DNA of 64,000 bases from Caldilineaceae bacterium (GCA_022842065.1 JALHQH010000053.1:1-64000); one strand, 5' to 3'. Positions 53,111-63,122 are shown, counted from the stretch's first letter. The notes: a model not told the origin generated them from the sequence alone. Made by a program: numbers and translations.

Positions 53111-53743
53111 ACTTCCTCCAACATTTACATGCGCGCTGTTTGTAAAGGATCGCACCGCCGGTTAGCACCGCTTGTCAGCAGGTGAAATGGACACGATCAT
53201 TTCTAAGACAACCGCACTACACGCAGTATAGTACAGTTCCATTCAAATTATAGCAATTTTATTCAGCTGACACAGTGATTAATTTTGTGGTGATTAATTG
53301 CTGTGGATTGTTGAAAACGATTTGTGTGCGCGCCCTTCTTCGGCGCAGCGCAAGCAGCTAGTCATGGGATCGTAATCCCTTTCTTGGGTTGGATCACCAA
53401 TAAGGATACAGAAAAAAGATAGAGAAAAAGTTATATTGCACCCCATTTTTCCTATATCCCTATCACCCGATCTATATCCTTCTTCTATATCCAGTTTGAT
53501 AGGCAATAGCAACCTTTACTGTCATCATTACAGACAGCACAACAACTGCATGAACCGGACCTCGCAGTAGGCTCTTCATTCGTGGGTGACTAGCAGCCAG
53601 ATGATTGATCGCTCCCTCCGAAATCTTCTCAAGAGCCAGCTTAGTGCGGTGTACTGGTTGAGCAGAGACTTAATTGCTCTAATCTAAAGCGCTTGCGATC
53701 AGCGCCCCATGAATAATCACCAGAATGCAGAAAGAGGAAGCAT
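53111..53743. other. Intergenic region, 633 bp, between divergent signalling genes
   Basis: No convincing gene. The short minus-strand frame at 53294-53512 lacks a ribosome site and family features. AT-rich stretches (53270-53300, 53400-53480) may hold the two divergent promoters: for the Rcp1-like operon to the left and the Crp/Fnr gene to the right. No exact boxes can be assigned. Confidence 0.5.
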
Positions 53744-54475
53744 ATGCAAACGAGTTACCTGCGCGCCGCTAGAACACCAAACATAGCGCAATTGAATGGA
53801 AACAGTCCCATTGCCCCAAATGATTACCGGGCCTTGGCGGCGCAATTAACGAATTTACCGACGGAAGATCTTAGCTTCAACAGCCTGATTCGTACGCACC
53901 ATTATCAGATGGGTGATATTGTCGCAACCTTTGAAGATCTGACCCATAAAGTTTTTATTCTGATCAAGGGGCGCGTTAATCTGGTTTGGCGCAATACCAT
54001 GTTGGGCCGGCAACTGGTTATGGCCACGCTGGAACCGGGTGCGATCTTGAGCCAAACCCAGCTTTCTGACATTAATAATGGTAGCCAGTTCGTCGAAGCG
54101 GTCGAGGATGTGACGCTGTGGACAATTCCCGCCGCCAAAATTGAAGATGTCATCACCCGCTACCCCATTTTAAGCTGGGGGCTTTTGCAGACCTATGCGG
54201 CACGGTTAGTGCAGGTTGAAGATCATCTGGAAGCAGTCACCTGTAAAAAATTACCCGAACGGGTTGCAGAGCTGCTCATCTCGCTCGACCATGATGAAGA
54301 TAATTATCTGGAAGGGATCAGCCACCAAATGTTAGCTGATCACTTGGGCACTTATCGCGAGACGGTTAGTTCCATTCTGCGTGAATTCAAGCGACTGGGC
54401 TTAATCAAACTTGGTTATCGCCGTATTCAGATCTCTGACCGGGAAAAACTGGAAGTAACCGCCGGCATCTGGTAA
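53744..54475 (+). CDS. Crp/Fnr-family transcriptional regulator
   Basis: 243 residues. A cyclic-nucleotide-binding-like fold (YQMGDIVATFEDLTHKVFILIKGRV, LVMATLEPGAILS) in which the R-S phosphate pocket of CRP is not recognisable, so the ligand is open; no Fnr-like cysteine cluster. The C-terminal HTH is ISHQMLADHLGTYRETVSSI (recognition helix R-E-T-V-S). ATG preceded by AGAGGAAG. Intrinsic terminator follows. Adjacent to the photolyase gene, which it might control. Confidence 0.88.
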   Translation: MQTSYLRAARTPNIAQLNGNSPIAPNDYRALAAQLTNLPTEDLSFNSLIRTHHYQMGDIVATFEDLTHKVFILIKGRVNLVWRNTMLGRQLVMATLEPGAILSQTQLSDINNGSQFVEAVEDVTLWTIPAAKIEDVITRYPILSWGLLQTYAARLVQVEDHLEAVTCKKLPERVAELLISLDHDEDNYLEGISHQMLADHLGTYRETVSSILREFKRLGLIKLGYRRIQISDREKLEVTAGIW

Positions 54476-54508
54476 AATCGTTGCAGCAAACAATGCTATC
54501 ATTAATTG

Positions 54509-54543
54509 CTACGGACACGTTTGACGTGTCCGTAGTTTTTATT
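54509..54543 (+). terminator. Intrinsic terminator of the Crp/Fnr gene
   Basis: CTACGGACACGT and ACGTGTCCGTAG form a 12-bp stem with loop TTG, followed by TTTTTATTT. It lies 34 bp after the stop codon. Confidence 0.9.
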
Positions 54544-54548
54544 TCTTT

Positions 54549-54608
54549 AGGACTTACCCAGCTACCGCTGGCTTCGACAAGCTCAGCCGCCGGTACTGCG
54601 CAAGTCCT
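54549..54608. repeat. AGGACTT inverted repeat enclosing CTTCGACAAGCTCAG
   Basis: AGGACTT at 54549 and AAGTCCT at 54602-54608 frame a segment with CTACCGCTGGCTTCGACAAGC and TCAGCCGCCGGTA. The core CTTCGACAAGCTCAG is a common short interspersed motif in bacterial genomes. It ends about 30 bp before the photolyase ATG. Confidence 0.5.
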
Positions 54609-54637
54609 ATTCTTGATATTATTACTGGGAAGGCCCC

Positions 54638-56035
54638 ATGACGACTGCCGTAATTGCTGACGAACAGATCAAGTTGCTCAACCAGCAGGCCCCACGCGCC
54701 GGGCGCTATGTCCTCTATTGGATGCAACAGAGCCAACGCGCTGAATCTAACCATGCCCTAGAATTTGCCATTCAACAGGCGAATAAAGCACAGTTGCCCC
54801 TCGTCGTTGGCTTTGGTCTATTGCCAGGGCACCCCGTGGCCAATGCCCGCCATTTCACCTTTATGCTCGAAGGGTTGCGCGCCACGCAGGCCGCGCTGCA
54901 CGAGCGCGGCATCAAATTAGTGGTGCGGCGCGGCAATCCAGCCCAGATTGCGCTGGAGCTAGCAGCCGAGGCGGCCCTGTTGATCTGCGACCGTGGCTAT
55001 TTACGGCGGCAACGCCAATGGCGCGAAAAGGTCGCCCAGGCCGCCGGCTGCCAGGTCTATCAAGTTGAAAGTGAGCTGGTTGTGCCCGTCGAAGTGGCAT
55101 CTGGTAAGCGCGAATGGGCCGCGCGGACCTTTCGACCCCGCCACCAGAAACAGCTTGACCGCTTTCTGGTCGAGCTGCGTCCCACAACCTTGGATCATCC
55201 CTCGCTTGATCTCGACCTGGATGGGCTAGCCCTGGATGAGATTGGCACCATCGTGCGCGGCTTAGCCATTGATCAAAGTGTGACACCAGTCAGCCACTTT
55301 TTCAAAGGCGGCACTGCCGAAGGGAAAGCTCACCTGCAACGCTTTTTGCAGCAGGAATTAGCCGATTATCATGAGCATCGCAAGCAGCCGGAGACCAGCA
55401 GCGTTTCCCATGTGAGCAAATATCTCCATTTCGGCCAGCTTTCGCCACTTTATATTGCCCTCCAGCTACGCAAACAAGCGGCAAGGGCCGACGAACAGGT
55501 CGCGTCTTATCTGGATGAACTATTGATTCGCCGGGAGTTGACTTACAACTTTGTCTATTATACGCCGGACTATGATCAATATAGCGCCTTGCCAGAATGG
55601 GCCAAAAAAACGTTGGGCGAACATCGCGCCGATCCCCGCCCTCACCGTTATACGCACGCCGAACTAGAAGCGGCCTCCACGCATGATCCCTATTGGAATG
55701 CAGCCATGCAAGAGATGAAGTTAACGGGCTATATGCATAATTACATGCGCATGTATTGGGGCAAAAAGATTCTAGAGTGGAGTAGTACGCCCGAAGCAGC
55801 CTATCAAACCGCACTCGCCATCAACAACAAATATTTCCTGGACGGGCGCGATCCCAATTCGTATGGGAATGTTGCTTGGGTCTTTGGGCTACATGATCGC
55901 AGTTGGGGTGAGCGCGCAATCTTTGGCAAGATCCGCTACCTGGCCGCGAGTGGCCTTGAACGCAAATCTGATATTGACGCCTACGTGCGATGGGTCAATC
56001 AACTGACGGCACAAAGTACAGCCGACTTACCATAA
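54638..56035 (+). CDS. phr: Class II CPD photolyase
   Basis: 465 residues. AGRYVLYWMQQSQRAESNHALEFA is the class II N-terminal signature. VVGFGLLPG and DRGYLRRQRQWR are in the N-terminal domain. The FAD-binding half has LLIRRELTYNFVYY, KLTGYMHNYMRMYWGKKILEW and DGRDPNSYGNVAWVFGLHDR. The enzyme splits cyclobutane pyrimidine dimers with blue light. GGAAGG precedes the ATG. Next to a Crp/Fnr regulator and several signalling genes. Confidence 0.93.
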   Translation: MTTAVIADEQIKLLNQQAPRAGRYVLYWMQQSQRAESNHALEFAIQQANKAQLPLVVGFGLLPGHPVANARHFTFMLEGLRATQAALHERGIKLVVRRGNPAQIALELAAEAALLICDRGYLRRQRQWREKVAQAAGCQVYQVESELVVPVEVASGKREWAARTFRPRHQKQLDRFLVELRPTTLDHPSLDLDLDGLALDEIGTIVRGLAIDQSVTPVSHFFKGGTAEGKAHLQRFLQQELADYHEHRKQPETSSVSHVSKYLHFGQLSPLYIALQLRKQAARADEQVASYLDELLIRRELTYNFVYYTPDYDQYSALPEWAKKTLGEHRADPRPHRYTHAELEAASTHDPYWNAAMQEMKLTGYMHNYMRMYWGKKILEWSSTPEAAYQTALAINNKYFLDGRDPNSYGNVAWVFGLHDRSWGERAIFGKIRYLAASGLERKSDIDAYVRWVNQLTAQSTADLP

Positions 56036-56113
56036 TCACTTACCCACCATGCCCGGCGTAGGCGTTGTGAGCGGTTGCGCCCACAACGCCTAGGTCAGAC
56101 CAATCATACCCAG

Positions 56114-56500
56114 CTATTCCTTATTGATCTGGGATGCGCCAGCAGTTTCTAGAATTTGGTGTACATCGTTATCAAAGCGATCTGCCACTTCGACCACAAT
56201 ACCCACGCCCCCATTTGCAATGCTGCGTCCATAGTAATCGGCATCATTTTCATTAATGCCTTCGTCGGCAACAACGCGATCTTCTGGATAGTCGCCATGA
56301 ATCACCACACCAGGGGCACCCACACCGGCGGTACCGCCCGTGCTAGCACCTAGTGGCCAACCGATGGCCGGCAAGATCCGATCCCGATCTTCATCCTCAA
56401 TAATATTCCAATCAAGACTATCCGCATTCAGGCGGTCAAGTTTTTTCGTTACTTCATCCGCAACATTCTCATCAGGAAGCAAAGCAATAAACTTCGACAT
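56114..56500 (-). CDS. Small stress-protein-like (GSP17M-type) hypothetical
   Basis: 128 residues from ATG 56500 (AAAGGA 8 nt upstream). SKFIALLPDENVADEVTKKLDRLN resembles the flavinator-like N-terminus of general stress protein 17M and low-temperature-induced proteins. A glycine-rich central stretch (WPLGASTGGTAGVGAPG) follows, then DADYYGRSIANGGVGIVVEVADRF with DVHQILETAGASQ, a ferredoxin-like or BON-like ending. Role unknown. Separate from the photolyase transcript (opposite strand). Confidence 0.7.
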   Translation of the reverse strand: MSKFIALLPDENVADEVTKKLDRLNADSLDWNIIEDEDRDRILPAIGWPLGASTGGTAGVGAPGVVIHGDYPEDRVVADEGINENDADYYGRSIANGGVGIVVEVADRFDNDVHQILETAGASQINKE

Positions 56501-56746
56501 GATAGTTTCCTTTCTACAAAGCTTTGGCAGTGTTGTCATCCGATCTGGAGCCATTATGGGAGCACTACTCGCCAGTCAGATGGCCGGTAGCCACCATTTT
56601 AAAGACCTGTCACCATGATAAAGTGGTTTGATACAGCTGTTATTTTCGGTTACGACAGTACAACATCCAGTATAATAGATAAACAGCAGTAACACACTGG
56701 GTAATGATACAGCTACAGGGTAGAGCCTGCCACAGCGCCGAGTATA

Positions 56747-56796
56747 AAAAGAGCAGCGCAACGTGTCGGCGGGCCGACACGTTGCGCTGCTCTTTT
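56747..56796. terminator. Bidirectional terminator, 24-bp perfect arms
   Basis: Arms 56747-56770 and 56773-56796 are exact complements (loop GG). The arms begin with A tract and end with T tract. It separates the membrane protein gene (56838-57365) from the stress-like gene, both on the minus strand. Confidence 0.9.
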
Positions 56797-56837
56797 GCTG
56801 AACTTTTAGGGCAGGCGCGGGTTGCCCAGCGCCACCC

Positions 56838-57365
56838 TTAGCGTCGTGCCCCCAATAAGATTGACAACCCACCGATAATCAAGAAGAGCGGCCATAACTG
56901 CCCAATATTCCAGCCAAAAAGAAAGGCACCGGCAATAGTGGTCAACACAAGACCACCAATCACGGCACCAGTAGCCGCCCCTGTCCACTGGTTACCCGCG
57001 CGCTGATAAAGATGCCATGCGCTGGCAAAAGAGCCAATCGCGGGGATCAAAATAAAGAGCGCCCACCAATTGTCAAAAGTCCCTAGCAGGCCCATGTTCT
57101 GGAGCAGGAAGATCCCACCCAAGACAATCAAGATAATGCCACCAGCCCAATTATAGCCACTAGCATCCCCGTTCCCATGCCGCGTGGCGCGGCGCGCTGC
57201 CCGCTCCTGCCGCCGCAGCTCACGCCAATCCGGGGCCGGCGTTGGCTGACTCGCGGTTGGCGTAACGCCGGGTGGCGGCGGTATTGGCCCACTCCCCGCA
57301 GGCGTGGCCGCAAAGGTAAATTCCGCTTGCGCATCTTCTTTGGGTAACTGCGTGTGGAAGCCCAT
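56838..57365 (-). CDS. Small membrane protein with four TM segments
   Basis: 175 residues. The N-terminal 65 are soluble and Pro/Arg-rich (GPIPPPPGVTPTASQPTPAP, WRELRRQERAARRATR). Four hydrophobic segments follow: GGIILIVLGGIFLLQNMGLL, WWALFILIPAIGSFASAW, GAVIGGLVLTTIAGAFLFG, LWPLFLIIGGLSILL. The first and last resemble the DUF5668/LiaF-type paired membrane helices. ATG 57365 chosen because GGAAAGG lies 9 nt upstream; the ATG at 57374 has it directly adjacent. Confidence 0.75.
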   Translation of the reverse strand: MGFHTQLPKEDAQAEFTFAATPAGSGPIPPPPGVTPTASQPTPAPDWRELRRQERAARRATRHGNGDASGYNWAGGIILIVLGGIFLLQNMGLLGTFDNWWALFILIPAIGSFASAWHLYQRAGNQWTGAATGAVIGGLVLTTIAGAFLFGWNIGQLWPLFLIIGGLSILLGARR

Positions 57366-57456
57366 CAGCTTCATCCTTTCCCAACCAATGTTGATCTATC
57401 GACGACTGTTCTGTCAGATAAGTTATGATAGGCAGGCGTAGAGTAGTGGCGGTTTC

Positions 57457-57530
57457 GTCCCAGAGGGACAACTGAATTTAGGACCAAAAGCATCATGATT
57501 AGACGCTAAGCTCAGCTGTCCCTCTGGGAC
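57457..57530. repeat. Inverted repeat GTCCCAGAGGGACAACTGA
   Basis: The arms 57457-57475 and 57512-57530 match with one mismatch. Each arm's first half, GTCCCAGAGGGAC, is itself a palindrome. A similar CCCAGAGGGACCCC occurs upstream of and inside tnpB (about 43373 and 44028). Located between two minus-strand genes. Confidence 0.7.
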
Positions 57531-57583
57531 AAATAACCTATCACAATTTGTTTCACACTACGAATAAATTATACAACAGCCGG

Positions 57584-60310
57584 CTACAAAGGGGCGCTTT
57601 GCCTACGTCGCCAACGTCGCCGCCACACTTGTGCCACGAAGGGCGACACTTCACGCCAATAGCCGAGCCAGAAGTTATCACCCGATGTCGCGCGCGCCAG
57701 TGCGGTAAGCACCGTGGGCAGCCGCGCCACATTGGCATAGACCAGATAGCGTGGTGACCATTCGGGGTGAAATTTTTCTTTGAAGGTGTGCAGGCCCTGA
57801 AAGTTATAGAACTGATTGAGATGGCCGTAAATATAATGCAGTGCCCGCTCCAAGGTCGGATCATCCGACGCTTTACCAACACCAGAGAGGGCGCTCAGGC
57901 CAAGATTAAAACTGGCATAACCCTGCGCCTGCGCCCATTCGAGAAAGGCAACAAAGAGATATTCCATCGTGCCGCGCTCGATCGTCCGGCGATGACGCAT
58001 GAGATCAACGGTGATTTCGTTGCGCTGATACTCAGGCACCAGATTAGCAAAGGCGACAACCGCGCCGGTGCCATCATGCACCGCCATGACCTGCGATTCA
58101 CCGACATACGCCTCGTCAAATTCACCCAGGGCAAAACGCTGCTCTGTGCCGTGGATCAGCGTCAACCATTCATCACTGACCGCGCGCAATTCGGCCAACA
58201 ACTTCACATCCAGCGGCGGTTCATACAGCGTGGCCCGATAGCCCAGCCGCTCGAAATGATGGGCCGTAGTGCGCAGCGGCTTATTGCTGCCACCGCTGAG
58301 GGTGAAGCTGTCCAGGCGAACGAGCCCTTCGTGACCGATGCAGATCGCATGAAAGCCGGCGGCTCGGTAAAAGTCGAGATAATCGGGCAGGGTCTGATAG
58401 AAAGCCGGCAACCAGTCATTGCGCGCACAGAAGGCTTGAAAAGCTTCGATGGCCGCATTGGCATCTAGCGGCGGACCAATCGGGTCGCCCAAGGCCAGCG
58501 CCGTCCGCCCCTTGGCGGCGTAAGCAATTACCGAGCCACCAGGGCTAAAGAAGTAACGTTTGTCCGTAAAAAGCGTAAAGCGGGCCAGCGAGGTGTGGCC
58601 ATATTGTTCGACAATACGCGTGGCGCGCCGCCGTTCCTGGACGCTGGCCGTGCTGTGTACAAAGACCGGGCGCAGCAACATCAACAAGGCATAGCCCAAC
58701 GTAATCGCGCCGATCAGATAGATCGAGGTGGCAAAGTAGCGGCCAAAGCCAGTCAATGGTTGCAAACCGGGGTCATAAAATTGGGTAAACATCACCACTG
58801 TCTGCCGGATGGCACTGGCGAAGTGATAGTCAACTTGAAAGTGACGGTCCAGCAGATAGAAACCAGCTGCCCCATAGGCCAACGTAAAGAGCGAGGCAAT
58901 GGCCAGCACACTCAGCCCTTGCCGGAAAGAAGGCGGATCAGAGCGGGCATGAAAACGGGCGCGCTGGGTTAACAAGATTACCAAGAGGATGGCCGCCAAC
59001 CCAGCTTCCGTATAATCCAGCCCTTTGACAAGATGGATAAAGATCGAAGCAATTAACAAGAGGACGGTAAGCCACCATGCCATCTCTTTGCGCCGCCAGA
59101 GCCCTTGTGCCAACAGGATCAGTCCAAAGCCGGCGAGGACCGAGGTCAGCCGGCTACCATGGCTCACCATCAAGGGGGAAAGTTGACTGAGCAGGTCTAA
59201 CCGTTCCGCCCAGCCCGGCGTTGCGCCGGAAAAGAGATTGATGACGCCCATAGCGGCAGTGGCAACCGCCACGAAGTGAGGCTGCTCCCGTTCGGCCAGC
59301 GAACGCTCGGTGGGGGTAAAGAGCTTAAGACGGCGCAACAAAAAGAAACCGGCTAACATTGGCAACCAAAAGGTAATGCCGCGGAAGGTGAGGCTGATCA
59401 CAGTCGCCGCGGCCAAAGGCAAGCCCATCGACGCATAGATCACCGGCAGCAATCCCTCCACCACCCCCACCCCATTGGGCGTCGGCGAAACGATAGTGAA
59501 GAGCAGGTTCATGGCATAACCCACCATCAGCACTTCCCAAGTTACCGGCTGGTGAAAGGCCAGAAAGAGGGTATAGAGGCTGAGCAGGTCGAGCGCGTGG
59601 GCAAAGAGCGCCATCAGGGTCGTCCAGGTCAACGCTCGCGGATGACGAATCATGGCTTGGGCCGCGGCCTCAAACTCCGCGGTGTTACGCGCGCTCCATG
59701 CGGCATCGAGCAAGTGCGGACGGCGCAGCCAGCTCCCCACAAAGTTTGTCAGTTGCTGGATCCAATCAAGTGACTGACGCAGCCAGGTTGGACGCCACAA
59801 GCCCAAAGTCAACGCGACTGCCATCAGCGCAACAGAGAGGACGAGAATAAGCGCGGCCACGACTTCATAGAGCTGCAGATCGCGCATCTGGAACAACAAT
59901 CCTAAGCTAAAGAGCACCATCAAAGCGAGCACGCCAAAGTCGATCACGAGCATCAGCAGCACACCGACTGTGGCCCGTGCCCGCGATTGCCCACGCCGCG
60001 CCACCTCATCCACATAGAGCGCTGCGCCCGCCGCGCCACCCGTCGGCGCGGCCAAATTGGCAAAGAGCGAGGCATAGGTCACCGGCGTCAATTCCCAGAT
60101 ACTGCTCTGCACATCGACCGTATCAAAGGCAAACTTATAGACGCCGCTATAGGCAATGTAATAGATAAACTGAAGTGTAAGCGCCGCCAAGAGCCATTGC
60201 CATTGACCACTAATAATCGTCTGCCCCAGTACCTCCAGTTCATCGAGCCGGGAGCCGATGATCCAAAGAAAGATGATCGTCAATAACCAGAACAGCCATT
60301 TTTTACCCAT
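57584..60310 (-). CDS. MprF-like flippase fused to DUF2156 acyltransferase
   Basis: 908 residues from ATG 60310 (AGGAAGG upstream). The N-terminal 340 residues are a lysylphosphatidylglycerol synthase-type membrane domain (LAAPTGGAAGAALYVDEVARRG, SPTPNGVGVVEGLLPVIY). More helices follow to about 560. The last 330 form a GNAT-like DUF2156 domain: PGGSVIAYAAKGRTALALGDPI, FYQTLPDYLDFYRAAGFHAICIGHE, ISVEF-type core EITVDLMRHR, and FKEKFHPEWSPRYL. In MprF this moves aminoacyl groups from tRNA to phosphatidylglycerol. Lysine specificity cannot be inferred. Confidence 0.88.
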   Translation of the reverse strand: MGKKWLFWLLTIIFLWIIGSRLDELEVLGQTIISGQWQWLLAALTLQFIYYIAYSGVYKFAFDTVDVQSSIWELTPVTYASLFANLAAPTGGAAGAALYVDEVARRGQSRARATVGVLLMLVIDFGVLALMVLFSLGLLFQMRDLQLYEVVAALILVLSVALMAVALTLGLWRPTWLRQSLDWIQQLTNFVGSWLRRPHLLDAAWSARNTAEFEAAAQAMIRHPRALTWTTLMALFAHALDLLSLYTLFLAFHQPVTWEVLMVGYAMNLLFTIVSPTPNGVGVVEGLLPVIYASMGLPLAAATVISLTFRGITFWLPMLAGFFLLRRLKLFTPTERSLAEREQPHFVAVATAAMGVINLFSGATPGWAERLDLLSQLSPLMVSHGSRLTSVLAGFGLILLAQGLWRRKEMAWWLTVLLLIASIFIHLVKGLDYTEAGLAAILLVILLTQRARFHARSDPPSFRQGLSVLAIASLFTLAYGAAGFYLLDRHFQVDYHFASAIRQTVVMFTQFYDPGLQPLTGFGRYFATSIYLIGAITLGYALLMLLRPVFVHSTASVQERRRATRIVEQYGHTSLARFTLFTDKRYFFSPGGSVIAYAAKGRTALALGDPIGPPLDANAAIEAFQAFCARNDWLPAFYQTLPDYLDFYRAAGFHAICIGHEGLVRLDSFTLSGGSNKPLRTTAHHFERLGYRATLYEPPLDVKLLAELRAVSDEWLTLIHGTEQRFALGEFDEAYVGESQVMAVHDGTGAVVAFANLVPEYQRNEITVDLMRHRRTIERGTMEYLFVAFLEWAQAQGYASFNLGLSALSGVGKASDDPTLERALHYIYGHLNQFYNFQGLHTFKEKFHPEWSPRYLVYANVARLPTVLTALARATSGDNFWLGYWREVSPFVAQVWRRRWRRRQSAPL

Positions 60311-60434
60311 CGGGGGATCCTTCCTGTCGCCGTCGCACAAGATTTAGCAGCGTAGTATCTTACTCGCCAGGGCGACCATTGGCAAAAGCCCTTTCCCGCG
60401 ACAATCCAGCAGCAACTAGGAAATGCGTACTATG

Positions 60435-60541
60435 TGTGAACTGCGCATCCCCCGATGCGCAGCCCAATTCTCGACAAGCGACCAGTAATGCAAATGTGAA
60501 CTGCGCATCCCCCGATGCGCAGTTCACATTTGCATTACTGG
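60435..60541. repeat. Direct 28-bp repeat and long hairpin
   Basis: The sequence starting TGTGAACTGCGCATCCCCCG (60435-60462) recurs unchanged at 60495-60522. The second copy lies in a 27-bp-arm hairpin, 60482-60508 with 60515-60541. A related short form is at 2797-2818. It lies between the divergent MprF-like and GH95 genes, upstream of both. Confidence 0.85.
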
Positions 60542-60639
60542 ACAGCCCACCACCCCACCTTGTCATTTCTCACCACCCATGCGATCATATATCAATCGCA
60601 AACAACTAACCATCCAACTAACCAATCACCCAATCACCT

Positions 60640-63036
60640 ATGACCCAATCACCAACTGTCCAACTCAAACTCTGGTATCGTCAACCCGCCGCCCAATGGG
60701 TCGAAGCCTTGCCCATTGGCAACAGTCGCCTCGGCGCCATGATCTTTGGCGGCGTCACCCATGAAAAACTCCAACTCAACGAAGAGACCCTCTGGTCCGG
60801 CCCCGGCGACGGCTGGAACTCGCCCGATGCCCAAGCCGCCCTGCCCGCGGTACGCGAGGCGATCTTTAGGGGCGACTATCTCGAAGCCGACCGCCGCGCC
60901 AAGGCATTGCAGGGCGCTTTCACCCAGGCCTATCAGCCCTTGGGCGATCTGCATCTGACCTTTGCGCATGGCACGGCTGCTACGGCCTATCACCGTGAAC
61001 TTGACCTGGAAAATGCGGTCGCCACGGTGCGCTATACAGTTGACGGCATCACCTACACGCGCGAAAGTTTTGTCAGCGCGCCCCACAATGCGCTGGTCGT
61101 CCGCCTCAGTGCCGACCAACCGGGTGCGCTCACCTTGCGCGCCCACCTGACCTCCCTGCATCCTTTTCAGGTCAAGCAGCACCCAAATAGCACCGTTCTC
61201 ACCGGCAAGTGCCCAGTCCACAGCGAGCCCAGCTACCGTCGGGTTGACGATCCGATCCGCTATGCGAATGACGAGAGTGGTCCCGGCTTAAACTTCGCGG
61301 CGGCCCTCACCGCCACCCTGACCGGTGGCACGCAACAGGTCGATGACCAGGGCATCCAGGTCACCGGTGCGGATGAGGTGCTCCTCGTCTTGACGGCGGC
61401 CAGCGGTTTTGTTGATTTTGACCAGATCCCTGGTCTGTCACAGGAAGCGGTGGCCCAAAAAGTTGTGCCACTGGCCAATGCCGTGGCGGCTGAACGGTAC
61501 GAGACCCTGCTGGCGGCTCATCTGGCTGACTACTGCGCCCTCTTTGCCCGTGTCGAACTCGACTTGGGCACCACCACGGCCGCCACCTTGCCCACCGACG
61601 AACGCATCGCCAACTTCCAGGGCGGCGACGACCCGGCGTTGATCACCCTGCTCTTCCAATATGGCCGCTACCTGCTGATTGCCAGCTCCCGCCCCGGCAC
61701 GCAGCCCGCCAACTTGCAGGGGATCTGGAACGACCTGCCCCGTCCGCCGTGGAGCAGCAACTACACGATCAACATCAACGCGCAGATGAACTACTGGCCC
61801 GCCGAACCGACCAACCTGGCCGAATGTCACCAGCCGTTGCTCGCCTTTATCCAAGAACTCAGCGTCAACGGGGCGGTGACTGCCGCGACCAACTATGGCT
61901 GTCGCGGCTGGGTAGCCCACCACAACAGCGACTTCTGGCGCCACACCGGTCAGGTCGGTGCCTATGGGCAGGGGGACCCAGTCTGGGCCTGTTGGCCAAT
62001 GGGCGGGGTCTGGTTATCACAGCACCTGTGGGAGCACTATGCCTTTGGCGGCGACTTGAGTTATCTGCGCGACCACGCCTATGGGGTAATGAAAGGGGCA
62101 GCACTCTTCTGTCTCGATTGGCTGATTGAAGATGGCAACGGGACGTTGGTCACTGCGCCGTCAACCTCACCCGAAAATAAGTTCACCACACCGGACGGGC
62201 AACACGCCGCGGTCAGCATGGCCTCGACCGCGGACATGGCGCTGATCTGGGATCTCTTCACCAACTGTATCGAGGCCGCCGCTGTGTTAGGCGACGACGC
62301 GTCCTTTCGGGATGAACTGCTCGCCGCCCGTAGTCGCCTCACGCCGCCGCGCATCGGTCAACACGGCCAACTGCAAGAGTGGTCTGTGGACTGGGATGAT
62401 CCCGACGATCATCATCGCCATGTCTCGCATCTGATTGGGCTGCACCCCGGCCGCCAGATCACCCGCCACGGCACCCCCGACCTCTTTAGCGCGGCCCAAC
62501 GTTCGCTCGAATTGCGCGGCGATGAGGGCACCGGCTGGTCGATGGCCTGGAAGATCAACTTCTGGGCGCGCTTCCACGATGGCGACCATGCCCACAAAAT
62601 GCTCGGCAATATGTTGCACCTCGTCGAAAACACCGGTGTGGTGATGGAAGGCGGCGGCGTCTATGCCAACCTCTTCGACGCCCATCCCCCCTTCCAGATC
62701 GACGGCAACTTCGGCGCCACCGCCGGCATCGCCGAGATGCTCCTGCAGAGCCACGCCGGCGAGTTACATCTACTGCCCGCCTTGCCCAGCCACTGGCCCA
62801 CCGGCCACGTCAAGGGCCTGCGCGCCCGCGGCGGCTTCGAAGTCGATCTGGCCTGGGCAGAGGGTCAATTGACCACCGTGGTGATCCGTTCACTGCTGGG
62901 TAATCCATGCCGGGTGCGCGGGGCCGCGGGGTTACGGTTTACCGATGAGAACGGGACAGCAGTCAACACGCAGGTGATGGAGGAGGTGGTTACTTTTGCG
63001 ACGGTGGTGGGCGGTGTTTATACCGGGCGAGGCTAG
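60640..63036 (+). CDS. GH95 glycoside hydrolase (alpha-L-fucosidase/alpha-L-galactosidase family)
   Basis: 798 residues. [43 protein letters not shown] opens every GH95 enzyme. [22 protein letters not shown] holds the two catalytic-region Asn; [17 protein letters not shown] and [11 protein letters not shown] (the Glu acid) follow; the barrel ends with [25 protein letters not shown] and [17 protein letters not shown]. No signal peptide, so probably intracellular, acting on imported oligosaccharides. The ATG lies inside CAATCACC octamer repeats and has no ribosome binding site. Confidence 0.93.
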   Translation: MTQSPTVQLKLWYRQPAAQWVEALPIGNSRLGAMIFGGVTHEKLQLNEETLWSGPGDGWNSPDAQAALPAVREAIFRGDYLEADRRAKALQGAFTQAYQPLGDLHLTFAHGTAATAYHRELDLENAVATVRYTVDGITYTRESFVSAPHNALVVRLSADQPGALTLRAHLTSLHPFQVKQHPNSTVLTGKCPVHSEPSYRRVDDPIRYANDESGPGLNFAAALTATLTGGTQQVDDQGIQVTGADEVLLVLTAASGFVDFDQIPGLSQEAVAQKVVPLANAVAAERYETLLAAHLADYCALFARVELDLGTTTAATLPTDERIANFQGGDDPALITLLFQYGRYLLIASSRPGTQPANLQGIWNDLPRPPWSSNYTININAQMNYWPAEPTNLAECHQPLLAFIQELSVNGAVTAATNYGCRGWVAHHNSDFWRHTGQVGAYGQGDPVWACWPMGGVWLSQHLWEHYAFGGDLSYLRDHAYGVMKGAALFCLDWLIEDGNGTLVTAPSTSPENKFTTPDGQHAAVSMASTADMALIWDLFTNCIEAAAVLGDDASFRDELLAARSRLTPPRIGQHGQLQEWSVDWDDPDDHHRHVSHLIGLHPGRQITRHGTPDLFSAAQRSLELRGDEGTGWSMAWKINFWARFHDGDHAHKMLGNMLHLVENTGVVMEGGGVYANLFDAHPPFQIDGNFGATAGIAEMLLQSHAGELHLLPALPSHWPTGHVKGLRARGGFEVDLAWAEGQLTTVVIRSLLGNPCRVRGAAGLRFTDENGTAVNTQVMEEVVTFATVVGGVYTGRG

Positions 63037-63050
63037 CGCGAAAGAAACGA

Positions 63051-63122
63051 CAAGGTGACAGTCACTGGGCAACAGATGTTGCGGTTAAACAAACCACTTC
63101 CCGCCCAGTAACTGTCACCTTG
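63051..63122. repeat. Inverted repeat CAAGGTGACAGTCACTGGGC
   Basis: Arms 63051-63070 and 63103-63122 match with one mismatch, around a 32-bp loop. It follows the GH95 stop by 15 bp and may end that transcript, although no T tract is present; or it may be an inserted palindromic element. Confidence 0.7.

Noticed and set aside
53294..53512. 72-codon minus-strand ORF
   Set aside because: No ribosome site or family features, AT-rich intergenic DNA; probably promoter region.
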